Assembly (NCBI GenBank): GCA_965199815.1 | Contig: CBDATE010000024.1 | Span: 1-64,000 of the forward strand | Length of the DNA stretch: 64,000 nt | Source of the DNA: Azotimanducus sp965199815 | GTDB taxonomy: Bacteria; Pseudomonadota; Gammaproteobacteria; Pseudomonadales; Azotimanducaceae | Direction: 5' to 3' | Shown: positions 7,451 through 15,016 of the stretch, piece after piece | Numbering within the stretch: the first letter of the stretch is position 1 | Layout of the letters: each line of letters starts with the position of its first letter | The notes under the pieces: generated by a model | What the model was told of the DNA's origin: nothing | The model's input: the letters and a program-made list of their open reading frames with translations, nothing else | Database searches by the model: none | Position numbers and translations under genes: made by a program

Positions 7451-8533
7451 CTACTGCTGTGGGCGCTCTGTGGCTTCCGCCTGTCCTGGTCGCGTAGCGC
7501 CCTCGGCGGCCTCGGGCTCAAAGCCACAGATACGTGCTGCTGCTACCGGTGTCATACCGGCCTGCGTCAGGCTTGAGTACGCCCTGCTGCGCGCTTGCAA
7601 GTCAGAGGCTCGCAACTCGCTGAAGTCCAGTCGCAGGCTTGGCGACAGCTTGTCGTGCATCTCGTGCTCTATCACCCGCGCGACTGGTGCGAGTGTCGTA
7701 AACGTGAAGTGCTTCAGCGCCTCCCTTCTGCTTGGCCCCGTGTTCAGTGTCAGCAGCTCAACCGGTATGCCGCACGCTGTAGCAATCTCGTGCTGCAGGT
7801 CAACGCGCAGGGCGCGCAGGTCGCTATCTGCCGGTTTCATCGCATCATGCTTCACCAACTTGCCGCCGCCAGCTAGCAACATAATGCCGTTGCGCATGCC
7901 GTACCCGCCGTGTTTCTTGAACCCCGCAAACTTTTCCATTTGATCCAGCAGGCCTTCCGCTTCTGTCGGGTCTGTCTTTCCTGGTAGCTCTATCGAGTAG
8001 CCAACGGAGCCGCCATGTCGAAAGGTCTCGTTTGTCAGTGCGTTGGCTTCAGCCAGCGCCCACAGGCTCGCCTGCGCGCCCACCAGTGGCGAGACACCCT
8101 CCCAGGGGCGTGCGGTGGTCTCGTTCAGGCGGATGTGCAGGACAGCATCGTGCTGCATGGTGGCCTGCAGTTCACCGTCATACAGGTGATAGCGCCACTC
8201 GGTCGGGTCGCTGGTGGTGGCCACCACATTCCAATTGGTCGGTATGCGCAGCGTAGGGTGCATGTCGCCTGGTCTGGTCGCGATGCTCGCCACCAGCTCA
8301 CCGCGCAACAGCAACTGCCGCCCCGCGCGGTGCAAGAATCGCCGGTCAATGGCCTGCGCGTACTCGCCCGACACTTCGGCGGCAGCTAGTCCGCGCGCCC
8401 AGACACCAGCACAGAACTCGGTGACGGCCAAGCCTGTAGTAGGTCGCTGGTCTGCTTGCGCGATGGCCTGCCCGAGCTTCAGACTCTCATATGAGCGTGT
8501 CTCGGTGCGCTTGCCGAATGGCCACAGCTTCAC
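7451..8533 (-). CDS. HK97-family phage portal protein (360 aa)
   Basis: Forms the dodecameric portal ring at one capsid vertex through which DNA enters. The sequence has the family's pattern: FCAGVWARG near the N-terminus, a central region beginning PWEGVSPLVGAQASLWALAE, then NGIMLLAGGGK and the conserved QHEIATACGIPVELL (near residue 255), followed by HFTFTTLAPVARVIEHEM. The length of 360 aa is slightly short but normal for the family. The ATG at 8533 overlaps the protease stop by four bases, so portal is translated after protease. In most HK97-type phages portal comes first. No terminase gene is adjacent. Confidence 0.93.
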   Translation of the reverse strand: MKLWPFGKRTETRSYESLKLGQAIAQADQRPTTGLAVTEFCAGVWARGLAAAEVSGEYAQAIDRRFLHRAGRQLLLRGELVASIATRPGDMHPTLRIPTNWNVVATTSDPTEWRYHLYDGELQATMQHDAVLHIRLNETTARPWEGVSPLVGAQASLWALAEANALTNETFRHGGSVGYSIELPGKTDPTEAEGLLDQMEKFAGFKKHGGYGMRNGIMLLAGGGKLVKHDAMKPADSDLRALRVDLQHEIATACGIPVELLTLNTGPSRREALKHFTFTTLAPVARVIEHEMHDKLSPSLRLDFSELRASDLQARSRAYSSLTQAGMTPVAAARICGFEPEAAEGATRPGQAEATERPQQ

Positions 8534-9027
8534 CGGTAGTACCTCCAGCGCCTCGGTGGGGGCGCTCTACGTGCTTCTACGGTGGTCGGGTGCGCAGGTC
8601 GCGCGGTCACCGCAAGTCCCATCAAGATGGCGTCAGTAAGCACCCTGACACCTCTCGTGTCGCGGTGCTCGGCAATCGGCACGAACTCAATCGACAAGCC
8701 CATGCATTTCCGGCGTACCTGGTCTAGCGCCATGTCTGCGAGTGGCGTATCACTGCACTCGGCCATCATGCGCAGTTCACCTGCAGTCTCGGTCACATCA
8801 ACCGCGCCGCGCGGTGCAACCGATCGCAGCTCGTCATGCTCCCAGTTCAGGCAAATTGCGCCCTCGGTGCGCAGCGCGCCCTCGGCGAACAGTTCGTCGA
8901 ACTGATGGTTGATACGTGCCACCGTGTTGTACCGCAGCGCCGTGCCCACCAGTCGCCTGCCTGTTGCTGGCGCGTCTATCAGTGGTGCCGCGCGAAACTC
9001 AATCTGTCGGGACTTTGGTGCGGCCAT
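8530..9027 (-). CDS. HK97-family prohead protease (peptidase S78, 165 aa)
   Basis: Cleaves the N-terminal delta domain of the capsid protein during maturation. The family pattern is visible: ALRYNTVARINHQFDELFAEGAL, then NWEHD with the likely catalytic His (near residue 63), then GLSIEF with the likely nucleophilic Ser (near 110), and a typical end (LMGLAVTARPAHPTT). GAGAGGTGACTC before the ATG at 9027 is a good ribosome site. It lies between capsid and portal genes and overlaps portal by four bases. Confidence 0.92.
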   Translation of the reverse strand: MAAPKSRQIEFRAAPLIDAPATGRRLVGTALRYNTVARINHQFDELFAEGALRTEGAICLNWEHDELRSVAPRGAVDVTETAGELRMMAECSDTPLADMALDQVRRKCMGLSIEFVPIAEHRDTRGVRVLTDAILMGLAVTARPAHPTTVEARRAPPPRRWRYYR

Positions 9028-9053
9028 GAGTCACCTCTCGGTGCAGTAGGGAA

Positions 9054-9119
9054 GGTAGCGCGGGCGGCAAGTCGGGTAAGGAAAGCCCTGTCGCGTGTGG
9101 CGACACCACCCGCGCTACC
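9054..9119 (-). other. Branched stem-loop between capsid and protease genes
   Basis: An 11-bp perfect inverted repeat (GGTAGCGCGGG at 9054-9064 and CCCGCGCTACC at 9109-9119) encloses an inner hairpin (TGTCGC-gtgtg-GCGACA, 9089-9105). It fills the gap after the capsid stop (9127) and before the protease ribosome site. There is no T run, so it is not a classical terminator. It could be an attenuator or RNase-processing element that keeps protease and portal below capsid, or a structured signal of another kind. Confidence 0.6.
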
Positions 9120-9126
9120 GGTGCAA

Positions 9127-10377
9127 TCAGGCGCTCTTGATGCTCACCTGCGCATAGCTCGCGGGTTGCAGCACCAGCACATCGCCGAGCAGTATGTGCA
9201 TCGTGAAGTGGCTCACAGCAGCACCGCTATCGGTGTACGGGTCGGTAATGCTCAAGTCTGACCATATCGGGCAGACTGCTCGCATGCCATTGTCGCCTGC
9301 TGGCATCGCCTTCCGGCACACCAGTGCATTCGCCACATTGCTGACACTCGCGGGCATGCGCCCATGCGCAAACAGTGCATTCATCGTGCGCATCGCTCTG
9401 TCAGTGATGCTCACGCTGTCGTCACTGCTGGCGAAGGTCGCCGCCAGCTTGCTGTAGGTGTCTGTGTTCGTCACCATCAGCACATCGCGCTCGGTCAGCG
9501 CAAATATGCCATCAATCAAGCCGGATACGGTCGCCGCGAAGCTGGCGAAGGTCACGGTATTGGTAGCTGCGGTAGGTGCAGTCACCTGCGGAATCAACCC
9601 TCGGATTGCGGGCGCGGTGCCGGTGCCGGTCAGTATGGCATCGTCGAGCTGGTCGCTCAATGCGAGTGCCAGATTCTGGCGCAGCGCGCTCTCGAAGTCA
9701 TCCCGCCCGAAGGCATGAATGTCTTCCTGCGCGATGCTCAACCGCGCGCTGATGCGCTTCGGCGTCGTGCTCACGCTGGTGAATCCGCCAGCACTTGATT
9801 GCCGTGCCGCACCCTTCGCCTGCGCACCTGCCGTCAAGCTGGTGGTCAGGCGCGGGTAGGCATAGCTACCGCTCGGTGCTCGCGGCATCGTGATAGCCAA
9901 TCTCGGGGCGACACTGTGACTGAAGACGAAGGGCACAATCGGTTGCTGCGAGATGCCCACCGTGCTCGGTGTCGGCGTGACAGCATCAGCGCGGGTCTCG
10001 GTCGCGGTGCTGGTGCTCGGTGCCTCCAGTAGCGATAGTGGGATGCCGGTAGCGCCGGTCTCGGACTGGTATTCGGCTTCCGCGCCATCGATGGCGCGCC
10101 CAGTGAGTGCGCAGGCAAGATACCGCCCTACACGCGCTCTGCTGCGCAGCTCGGTGAGCTGGCTATCAGGTTGCGTCGGTGTAGTCGCCGGTTGCCATTC
10201 AGGCAACGGGTCAGCCTTGATGCTGGCCTGCCGCCTGCTCTCGACATCGTCGAGCTTGGCGCTCAATGTGCGCATCTCGGTACGCTGCTCGTCAGTCAGC
10301 TCATCAGTCTCTGCCAGCTTGTTCAGCTTGGCGCGGGTCTCGCTGGCTTCAATCTCCAGCCGGTCTCGTAATCGCAT
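9127..10377 (-). CDS. HK97-fold major capsid protein (416 aa)
   Basis: Builds the icosahedral shell. Residues 1-60 are a charged coiled coil (MRLRDRLEIEASETRAKLN, then LDDVESRR), matching the delta/scaffold domain removed by the prohead protease. The rest follows the HK97 capsid pattern: LTTSLTAGAQAKG, SIAQEDIHAF, ALALSDQLDDAILTGTGT, APAIRGLI, and an E-loop/P-domain arrangement ending LVLQPASYAQVSIKSA. The start is taken as ATG 10377 behind GGAG; the frame extends to 10410 but that start is weaker. It is first in the order capsid-protease-portal. Confidence 0.92.
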   Translation of the reverse strand: MRLRDRLEIEASETRAKLNKLAETDELTDEQRTEMRTLSAKLDDVESRRQASIKADPLPEWQPATTPTQPDSQLTELRSRARVGRYLACALTGRAIDGAEAEYQSETGATGIPLSLLEAPSTSTATETRADAVTPTPSTVGISQQPIVPFVFSHSVAPRLAITMPRAPSGSYAYPRLTTSLTAGAQAKGAARQSSAGGFTSVSTTPKRISARLSIAQEDIHAFGRDDFESALRQNLALALSDQLDDAILTGTGTAPAIRGLIPQVTAPTAATNTVTFASFAATVSGLIDGIFALTERDVLMVTNTDTYSKLAATFASSDDSVSITDRAMRTMNALFAHGRMPASVSNVANALVCRKAMPAGDNGMRAVCPIWSDLSITDPYTDSGAAVSHFTMHILLGDVLVLQPASYAQVSIKSA

Positions 10378-10431
10378 GGTCAGTCTCCACTGCCTGTGTG
10401 TTCTGACCAAGAATACACATTATGCGCACTA

Positions 10432-10641
10432 CTACCGGTGGCGCTCCAGCTTGGCGCGCAGGTCGTCCGCGAGTCTGTCATCGGCGAGCACGTCATCAAC
10501 CAGCAGGGTGATCGCCTTATCTAGCACCCGCGAGGGCCTGACCTTCGCGCCGTCAAGTCGCCGCGAGTAGTGTTCGGCGATGGCCTGTAGCGCGCGCTGC
10601 TGGCGCTTCGTCAGGGTCGCGTACACGCTGCGCGTGTTCAT
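10432..10641 (-). CDS. Small protein, paralogue of the product of 5700-5912 (69 aa)
   Basis: Starts MNTRSVYATLTKRQQRALQA. The second half (VLDKAITLLVDDVLADDRLADDLRAKLERH) has the same layout as the 70-aa protein at 5700-5912. Basic N-terminus, two or three helices, no membrane segment. It could be a small DNA-binding or regulatory protein, but no family is certain. It overlaps the upstream gene by ATGA at 10638-10641 and is about 55 bp before the capsid start, so it may be co-transcribed with the capsid genes. Confidence 0.68.
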   Translation of the reverse strand: MNTRSVYATLTKRQQRALQAIAEHYSRRLDGAKVRPSRVLDKAITLLVDDVLADDRLADDLRAKLERHR

Positions 10642-10886
10642 CCGGCGATCTGCTCACGCTGTGCATCTTGGTAGGCATGCCATGCGCACGCTGTAGCATC
10701 CCCCTCCAGCAGGTAGCCCTTGTGCAGGCGCTTGTGGTCGCGGGTGGCCACCCACCCTTCGTGTTGCCGGTGAGCCTCGTATCCGGTGAGCTCAAAGCTC
10801 AACTGCTGGGTGCTGTACACGCCCAGCAGCTTGGCCTGCAGTTCGCCCCCTCGGTGTACTGTCGCCCACGTAATTATGTCGCTCAT
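10638..10886 (-). CDS. Hypothetical element protein (82 aa)
   Basis: Start taken as the ATG at 10886 (MSDIITWATVHRGGELQAKL); the frame extends to 10907. The translation is soluble and mixed alpha/beta-like, with a KRLHKGYLLEGDATACAWHAYQDAQ end. No family recognised. It begins the gene run that includes the 69-aa protein and then the capsid genes. Confidence 0.62.
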   Translation of the reverse strand: MSDIITWATVHRGGELQAKLLGVYSTQQLSFELTGYEAHRQHEGWVATRDHKRLHKGYLLEGDATACAWHAYQDAQREQIAG

Positions 10887-10910
10887 GGCCTTAGCGCTCC
10901 AACGCATACT

Positions 10911-10954
10911 TAGAAAAATGGCGAGTGTGGCGTGCGCTTAATGCGCCTGCACAC
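10911..10954 (-). terminator. Terminator-like hairpin on the minus strand
   Basis: On the minus strand GTGTGcagGCGC-attaa-GCGCacgCCACAC forms an interrupted stem, followed after a few bases by ATTTTTC. It lies about 40 bp beyond the stop of the gene at 10993-11577 and would separate the early small genes from the capsid block. Confidence 0.5.
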
Positions 10955-10992
10955 CCTCAGTGGGGAACCCTACCACCGGTCACGCTCGCAGG

Positions 10993-11577
10993 TCACTGCT
11001 TCGCTTGCTGGCCTGAAGGAAGCACTCCACGTGTTCCCAACAGAGCGCCCTCACACACACCCTCCCGCGCTCGCAAGCAAGTCGCCATCCAAGCCGCGCG
11101 CACAGGAAGGTAGCTGTCCGGCTTGGTGGTGAAGTCTGTGACTTGCTTCCTCAGGCGCGCGGCTTCCTTCTGCGTCCGCGCTGTCCACTTACTCTCATCC
11201 GCACCTGACTTTTCTTCCAGCTGCATTTGAAGAATCGCAAGACACACTGCCTGCAAATCTTCAAATTGCCTGTCTTCCAGCATCCCCATAATCGCTACTC
11301 GGACAAGGTGTAAATCCCCCAGTAGGGCATTATCAGGGGTGACTTTGTATCCCTCGCTGGCAGCGTGATTCATTGCTTCCGTCCCAAGAAGATGGAGCAC
11401 AGCATTCTGCAGGACTAGCACCAGAGTGCCCATTTCCTTGAGTGCGGCTTTCCCCGTCACAAAGTCCCTCTGTTCCTTCGCAGATAGCTCCCTCCAATCC
11501 TTCCCTGTACTCGTTGCAGCTTTCGCTGCCTCAAAGTCTTTCTGTTCCTGCACTTCACGGGTGCGTCCCTTCCTCAT
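10993..11577 (-). CDS. Hypothetical element protein (194 aa)
   Basis: The ATG at 11577 (MRKGRTREVQEQKDFEAAKA) overlaps the stop of the preceding gene by ATGA. The frame itself extends to 11625. The protein is strongly helical and charged, with a central hydrophobic stretch (LVLVLQNAVLHLLG) and a region rich in K, E and Q (residues about 130-160). No family recognised. The last 30 residues are low in predicted structure. Confidence 0.62.
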   Translation of the reverse strand: MRKGRTREVQEQKDFEAAKAATSTGKDWRELSAKEQRDFVTGKAALKEMGTLVLVLQNAVLHLLGTEAMNHAASEGYKVTPDNALLGDLHLVRVAIMGMLEDRQFEDLQAVCLAILQMQLEEKSGADESKWTARTQKEAARLRKQVTDFTTKPDSYLPVRAAWMATCLRAREGVCEGALLGTRGVLPSGQQAKQ

Positions 11578-11840
11578 GGGCAATCTCCAGTTGGGTTGTG
11601 GGTGTCGTGGTACTGCTCGCACCACCGCGCCGTCCGCGCTCGCGCTGCGGCTTCCGCCACAGCATGAAACGCGTCAGCATCCGCGTACTCAATCCCCGCG
11701 CGCTGGTGTCCGCGCTTGGGGTTGGATTCTGGGCACTTCTCCAGCAGTTCATCCCGGCCATTTAGCACCCGAACAAACTGCTCGCCAGACATTGCCATCA
11801 GGCGTACATACAGGTCGAGTCTCTCTTTGCTGGTCAACAT
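11574..11840 (-). CDS. Hypothetical element protein (88 aa)
   Basis: Starts MLTSKERLDLYVRLMAMSGE. No family recognised. The second half (YADADAFHAVAEAAARARTARW) is Ala- and Arg-rich and probably helical. It overlaps the gene upstream by seven bases and the gene downstream by four, so it belongs to one coupled run of three genes (12046 to 10993). Confidence 0.6.
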   Translation of the reverse strand: MLTSKERLDLYVRLMAMSGEQFVRVLNGRDELLEKCPESNPKRGHQRAGIEYADADAFHAVAEAAARARTARWCEQYHDTHNPTGDCP

Positions 11841-12046
11841 GTGTCGGTCTCCAGTTCCCGTTCATTGTCCCATGTCCGCGCCTGCACCGCAGCGCGCAGC
11901 ACCTCACTGCTCGCTGCGAGTTCCTCCCCATGCTCCAGCGCATCCGCATACAGACTGCCGAAGCCTTCGCGGAATCTGCCGAGCTGCACATCATCCATGC
12001 GAGACAGCTCGCACAGCAATTGCATCGCCTCAAGTTCAGTCATCAT
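11834..12046 (-). CDS. Hypothetical acidic element protein (70 aa)
   Basis: The start is one of two adjacent ATGs at 12046 and 12043 (MMTELEAMQLLCELSRMDDV); the frame extends further but into the repeat-rich gap. Acidic and helical. No family recognised. It is the first gene after the inverted-repeat region at 12096-12237. Confidence 0.58.
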   Translation of the reverse strand: MMTELEAMQLLCELSRMDDVQLGRFREGFGSLYADALEHGEELAASSEVLRAAVQARTWDNERELETDTC

Positions 12047-12095
12047 TGCCTGTCTCTTCCTCGTGTGTTGGTGAATTCGGTCTCTCTCACTCTCG

Positions 12096-12237
12096 TGACG
12101 CATTTGCCACATTCGGCCTGTTTCCGCATTCCGTACTCACGCGCGCGCGTACACGCGTACACGCGCGTACACGTGTACGTGTACGCATGCGCCTGAGTGA
12201 CGAATGCGGAAAATGCTTGAATGCGACAAATGCGTCA
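12096..12237. repeat. Long inverted repeat flanking alternating purine-pyrimidine DNA (candidate origin)
   Basis: Left arm 12096-12133 and right arm 12201-12237 are imperfect inverted copies. Read in the same sense, both carry GAATGCGGAAA, a 5-nt gap, then GAATGYGRCAAATGCGTCA. Between them, 12139-12191 is almost purely alternating purine-pyrimidine (GCGCGCGCGTACACGCGTAC and onward), the type that adopts Z-DNA. The region lies in the 190-bp gap directly after the primase-helicase stop codon. Iteron-like repeats next to a replication gene suggest a replication origin. A very large hairpin or a control region is the alternative. Confidence 0.65.
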
Positions 12238-12936
12238 TCAGTCGGTCGCCCGCAGCTCCAAGCCTCGGCGAATGCGTACGCCATGCAATCGGTCTTGTGT
12301 GAACTCTCGTGTGGTCAACCATCGCCCGAAGGCATTTGAGTTCATGCCCGGTGTCGTGCCTTCCTGCTCGCACCAGTCGGTAAATGACCTGTAGAGCTTG
12401 TTCGATTCTTCGTACTTGCCGGGGCCAATCTCGCAGGCATCGTCAAGCCACATAGCAGGCAGATCCTCGCTCGCCATGTACTCGGTAGTATCCCTGCGTA
12501 TCTGGTCAGGGATGGCCTTCAGTCGATTGCGATACCACTTCGCCGCGCCCTGGATTATCCACCACAGCACATACCCGGCCTCTGCCTTCAGCTTTTCGCC
12601 AAGCTGGCCATCAGCTTCGGCCTCACTGAAGTGACGGTTGAACTGCACCAACAGAAACCGGCGCCTGAGTGCCGGGTCAACATGCTTGATGGATGGCATT
12701 TGATTGCCGGTGATAGTCAGCTTGAACTGTCGCGGCCAGGTGCGGAAGTCCTGTCGCATCAGGCGCGCGGTGACCTGACTATCGCCGGTCAGTGACTTGA
12801 TGCGCGCGATGTCCCATTGCCCACCGGCCACCTCAACCGCGAATACGCATCGCTTGTGTTCAAGTGCCGCCAAGTCGCAGGGATGTGCCTTGCCGTAGCT
12901 CACCTTCAGACCATCGCCCGCGAGTTCGCCCGCTAG
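12238..12936 (-). pseudogene. Primase-helicase, C-terminal part (cut by IS copy 2)
   Basis: Carries the last 233 codons of the gene whose start is at 5470. The CTAG shared with the IS end encodes the Leu-Ala junction. Visible are the SF3 helicase core after Walker A: KRCVFAVEVAGGQWD (Walker B-like), KLTITGNQMPSIKHVDPALR (sensor-1 Asn and following loop) and RRRFLLVQFNRHF, then a C-terminal region typical of phage D5-type helicases. The present open frame begins inside IS DNA and has no start of its own, so this piece is unlikely to be made as a functional protein. Confidence 0.88.
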
Positions 12937-14176
12937 GAGTCTGCGCCGTAGAAACGGGTTTGAGATAATAGGGATATTGGGAACTATGGGGTTGAATAGA
13001 TGCCTACAACATTTCGCCGGTACCAGCCGGAGCAGGGGATATTGCTTCCGCCGGACATGAGGGAATGGCTTCCGGAAGGGCACCTGTCGGCGCATGTGAG
13101 CGATCTGGTTGACAGTTTGGATTTGGCGGCGTTTTACGCGCCGTATGAGGGAGATGGTCGTCGCAGGTCGCCGTACGATCCGCGGATGATGTTGAAGCTA
13201 TTGATATACGGGTACGCGACAGGGGTATTTTCGTCGCGGAAGATAGCGAGGAAGGTGGAAGAGGATGTAGCGTTTCGAGTGTTGGCGTGCGACAACAGGC
13301 CGAGTCACCGGACGATATGCGAGTTTCGGCGTCGACATTTATCTGATTTCAAGCGGGTATTTGTTGATGTGGTGCGATTGGCGGCGGAGTTGGGTGTGGT
13401 GAACTTGGGGAAGCTGTCGATTGACGGTACGAAGGTACGTGCGAATGCTTCGAAGCGCAAGGCGATGACGTATGAGCGGATGAAGCAGGAGGAGAAGCGT
13501 TTGCAGTCCGAGATAGGAGCGTTGCTTGCGTGTGCGATGGCGACGGACGAGCAGGAGGACGAAGCGTATGGTGAGGATGTGCGTGGCGACGAGTTACCGG
13601 AAGAGTTGCGTCGGCGGGAGGCGCGTCTGTCGGCGATTGAGTTGGCGAAGGCGCGTCTTGAGGCACGGGCACGGGAGGCGGACGATGCGCGCGGTCGAGT
13701 TCCTGGGGAGAAGCGCAATCCGCGGGGCGGTCGGCCGTATGCTCGTGAATATGGAGAACCGGACGGGAAGGCGCAGGACAACTTCACGGATTCGGAGAGC
13801 CGGATCATGAAGACATCTTCGGAAGGGTTTCAGCAGTGCTACAACGCGCAGGCGGCGGTAGAAGGGGGCAATCAGTTGATCGTATCGGCTGAGGTGACAG
13901 CGAATGGGAGCGATCAGGGATGCTTGGTGCCGCTGATTGAGGATGTGGAATTGACGCAGGGTGTTCGGGCGGAAAGGGTGCTGGCGGACGCGGGCTACTG
14001 CGCTGAGTCGGAGTTGGAGAAGCTTGAGAGATTGGGAGTTGATGGGTATGTGGCGGTTGGTCGTGAGGGTCGCCGGGCGGCATCGGTGGATGCGAAGAAG
14101 GTGTCAATGCCAAACGAAAAAGGGACAAAAGTGCCAAATGAAAAAGGGACAGTTTTGGGGTGATGTTGTTGGGTGT

Positions 14177-15016
14177 TCATATTGGTTGGATGGGTGATTT
14201 TTTTGGCGGTCTTCCGCGTCGTTTTGGAGGCGGAGGAGGGGAGATTTGGGCATTAGCGCGGATATGTTCCGGGATGAGTTCGGTGTGTTTTCTGAGGCGG
14301 TAGCTGGCTCCCTCGATGCGAATAACGACGGCGTGGTGGAGGAGTCGGTCGAGCAAGGCGGTAGCGAGCACTGGGTCCCCGAAGAGTTCACCCCATTCGG
14401 CGAAGCCGCGGTTTGAGGTGAGGATCATGGCACCCTTTTCGTATCTGGCGTTGACGAGTTGGAAGAAGAGGTTGGCACCTCCGGAGTCGATGGAGACATA
14501 GCCGATTTCGTCGACGATGAGCAGTGAGGGGCGGTTGTAGAAGCGGATTTTTTGGGGTAAGCGACCTTCCCTGTGGGCCTTTGCGAGCGCATCGACGAGT
14601 TCGGCGAGCGTGGTTCGGTAGACGCTTTTGCGAGCGCTGACAGCGGCGATGCCGAGAGCGAGAGCGAGGTGGCTCTTTCCGGTGCCTGGGGGGCCGAGGA
14701 GGTGGACGACCTCGGCGCGACGGATGAAGTCGAGTTGGGCGAGCGCAAGGATGCGTTCGCGGTCGATGGAGGGTTGGAAGGTGAAGTCGAAGGATTCGAG
14801 CGTCTTGTGGGGATTGAGTCTTGCGGTTTTGAGGGCGACCCCGATGCGTCGGGTTTCACGGATATTGAGTTCGGCGGAGAGCAGGTGGTCGACAGCTTCG
14901 AGCGCGCCGATGTGTCCGAGTTCGATGTTGCGGACGATCTCGTCAAGAGATTCGAGTGCACACGGCATGTCGAGTCCGACGAGGCTGGCCTGGATGCGGT
15001 CAAGGATTCCGTTCAT
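14177..15016 (-). CDS. istB: IstB-like ATPase, IS21 transposition helper (279 aa)
   Basis: AAA+ ATPase that helps the transposase choose its target. Walker A is GPPGTGKSH (near residue 108) and Walker B is LLIVDEIG (near 168), followed by a sensor region ILTSNRGFAEWGE and the usual IstB end (HHAVVIRIEGASYRLR). The C-terminus has a run of prolines and an AT-hook-like KRRGRPPKK that could bind DNA. Start ATG 15016 overlaps the istA stop. Length is normal. Confidence 0.95.
   Translation of the reverse strand: MNGILDRIQASLVGLDMPCALESLDEIVRNIELGHIGALEAVDHLLSAELNIRETRRIGVALKTARLNPHKTLESFDFTFQPSIDRERILALAQLDFIRRAEVVHLLGPPGTGKSHLALALGIAAVSARKSVYRTTLAELVDALAKAHREGRLPQKIRFYNRPSLLIVDEIGYVSIDSGGANLFFQLVNARYEKGAMILTSNRGFAEWGELFGDPVLATALLDRLLHHAVVIRIEGASYRLRKHTELIPEHIRANAQISPPPPPKRRGRPPKKSPIQPI

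Larger units (their letters stand above)
3920..12932 (-). mobile_element. Integrated 9.0-kb circular capsid-encoding element between two direct IS copies
   Basis: All recognisable genes lie on the minus strand, and many overlap by ATGA. The left edge is the N-terminal part and the right edge the C-terminal part of one primase-helicase gene. Joining 12932-CTAG-3920 restores its frame exactly (...GSL-AGELAG...). The segment is therefore a circularly permuted element opened at the IS insertion site. Recognised functions are primase-helicase, HK97 portal, S78 prohead protease and HK97 major capsid protein, plus small zinc-binding and membrane proteins. No terminase, tail, integrase or lysis enzyme was recognised. 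It could be a capsid-forming satellite, a phage-plasmid relative or a degraded prophage. The precise reconstruction at the junction argues against decay there, but internal loss cannot be excluded. Confidence 0.85.

Noticed and set aside
11426..12196. 256-codon plus-strand frame in the element
   Set aside because: It crosses three overlapping minus-strand genes and the Z-DNA-prone repeat; Ser/Arg/Pro-rich shadow.
3920..12932. Classical prophage integrated by an integrase
   Set aside because: No integrase or att repeats; both borders are IS ends, and the broken primase gene rejoins exactly through the IS target.
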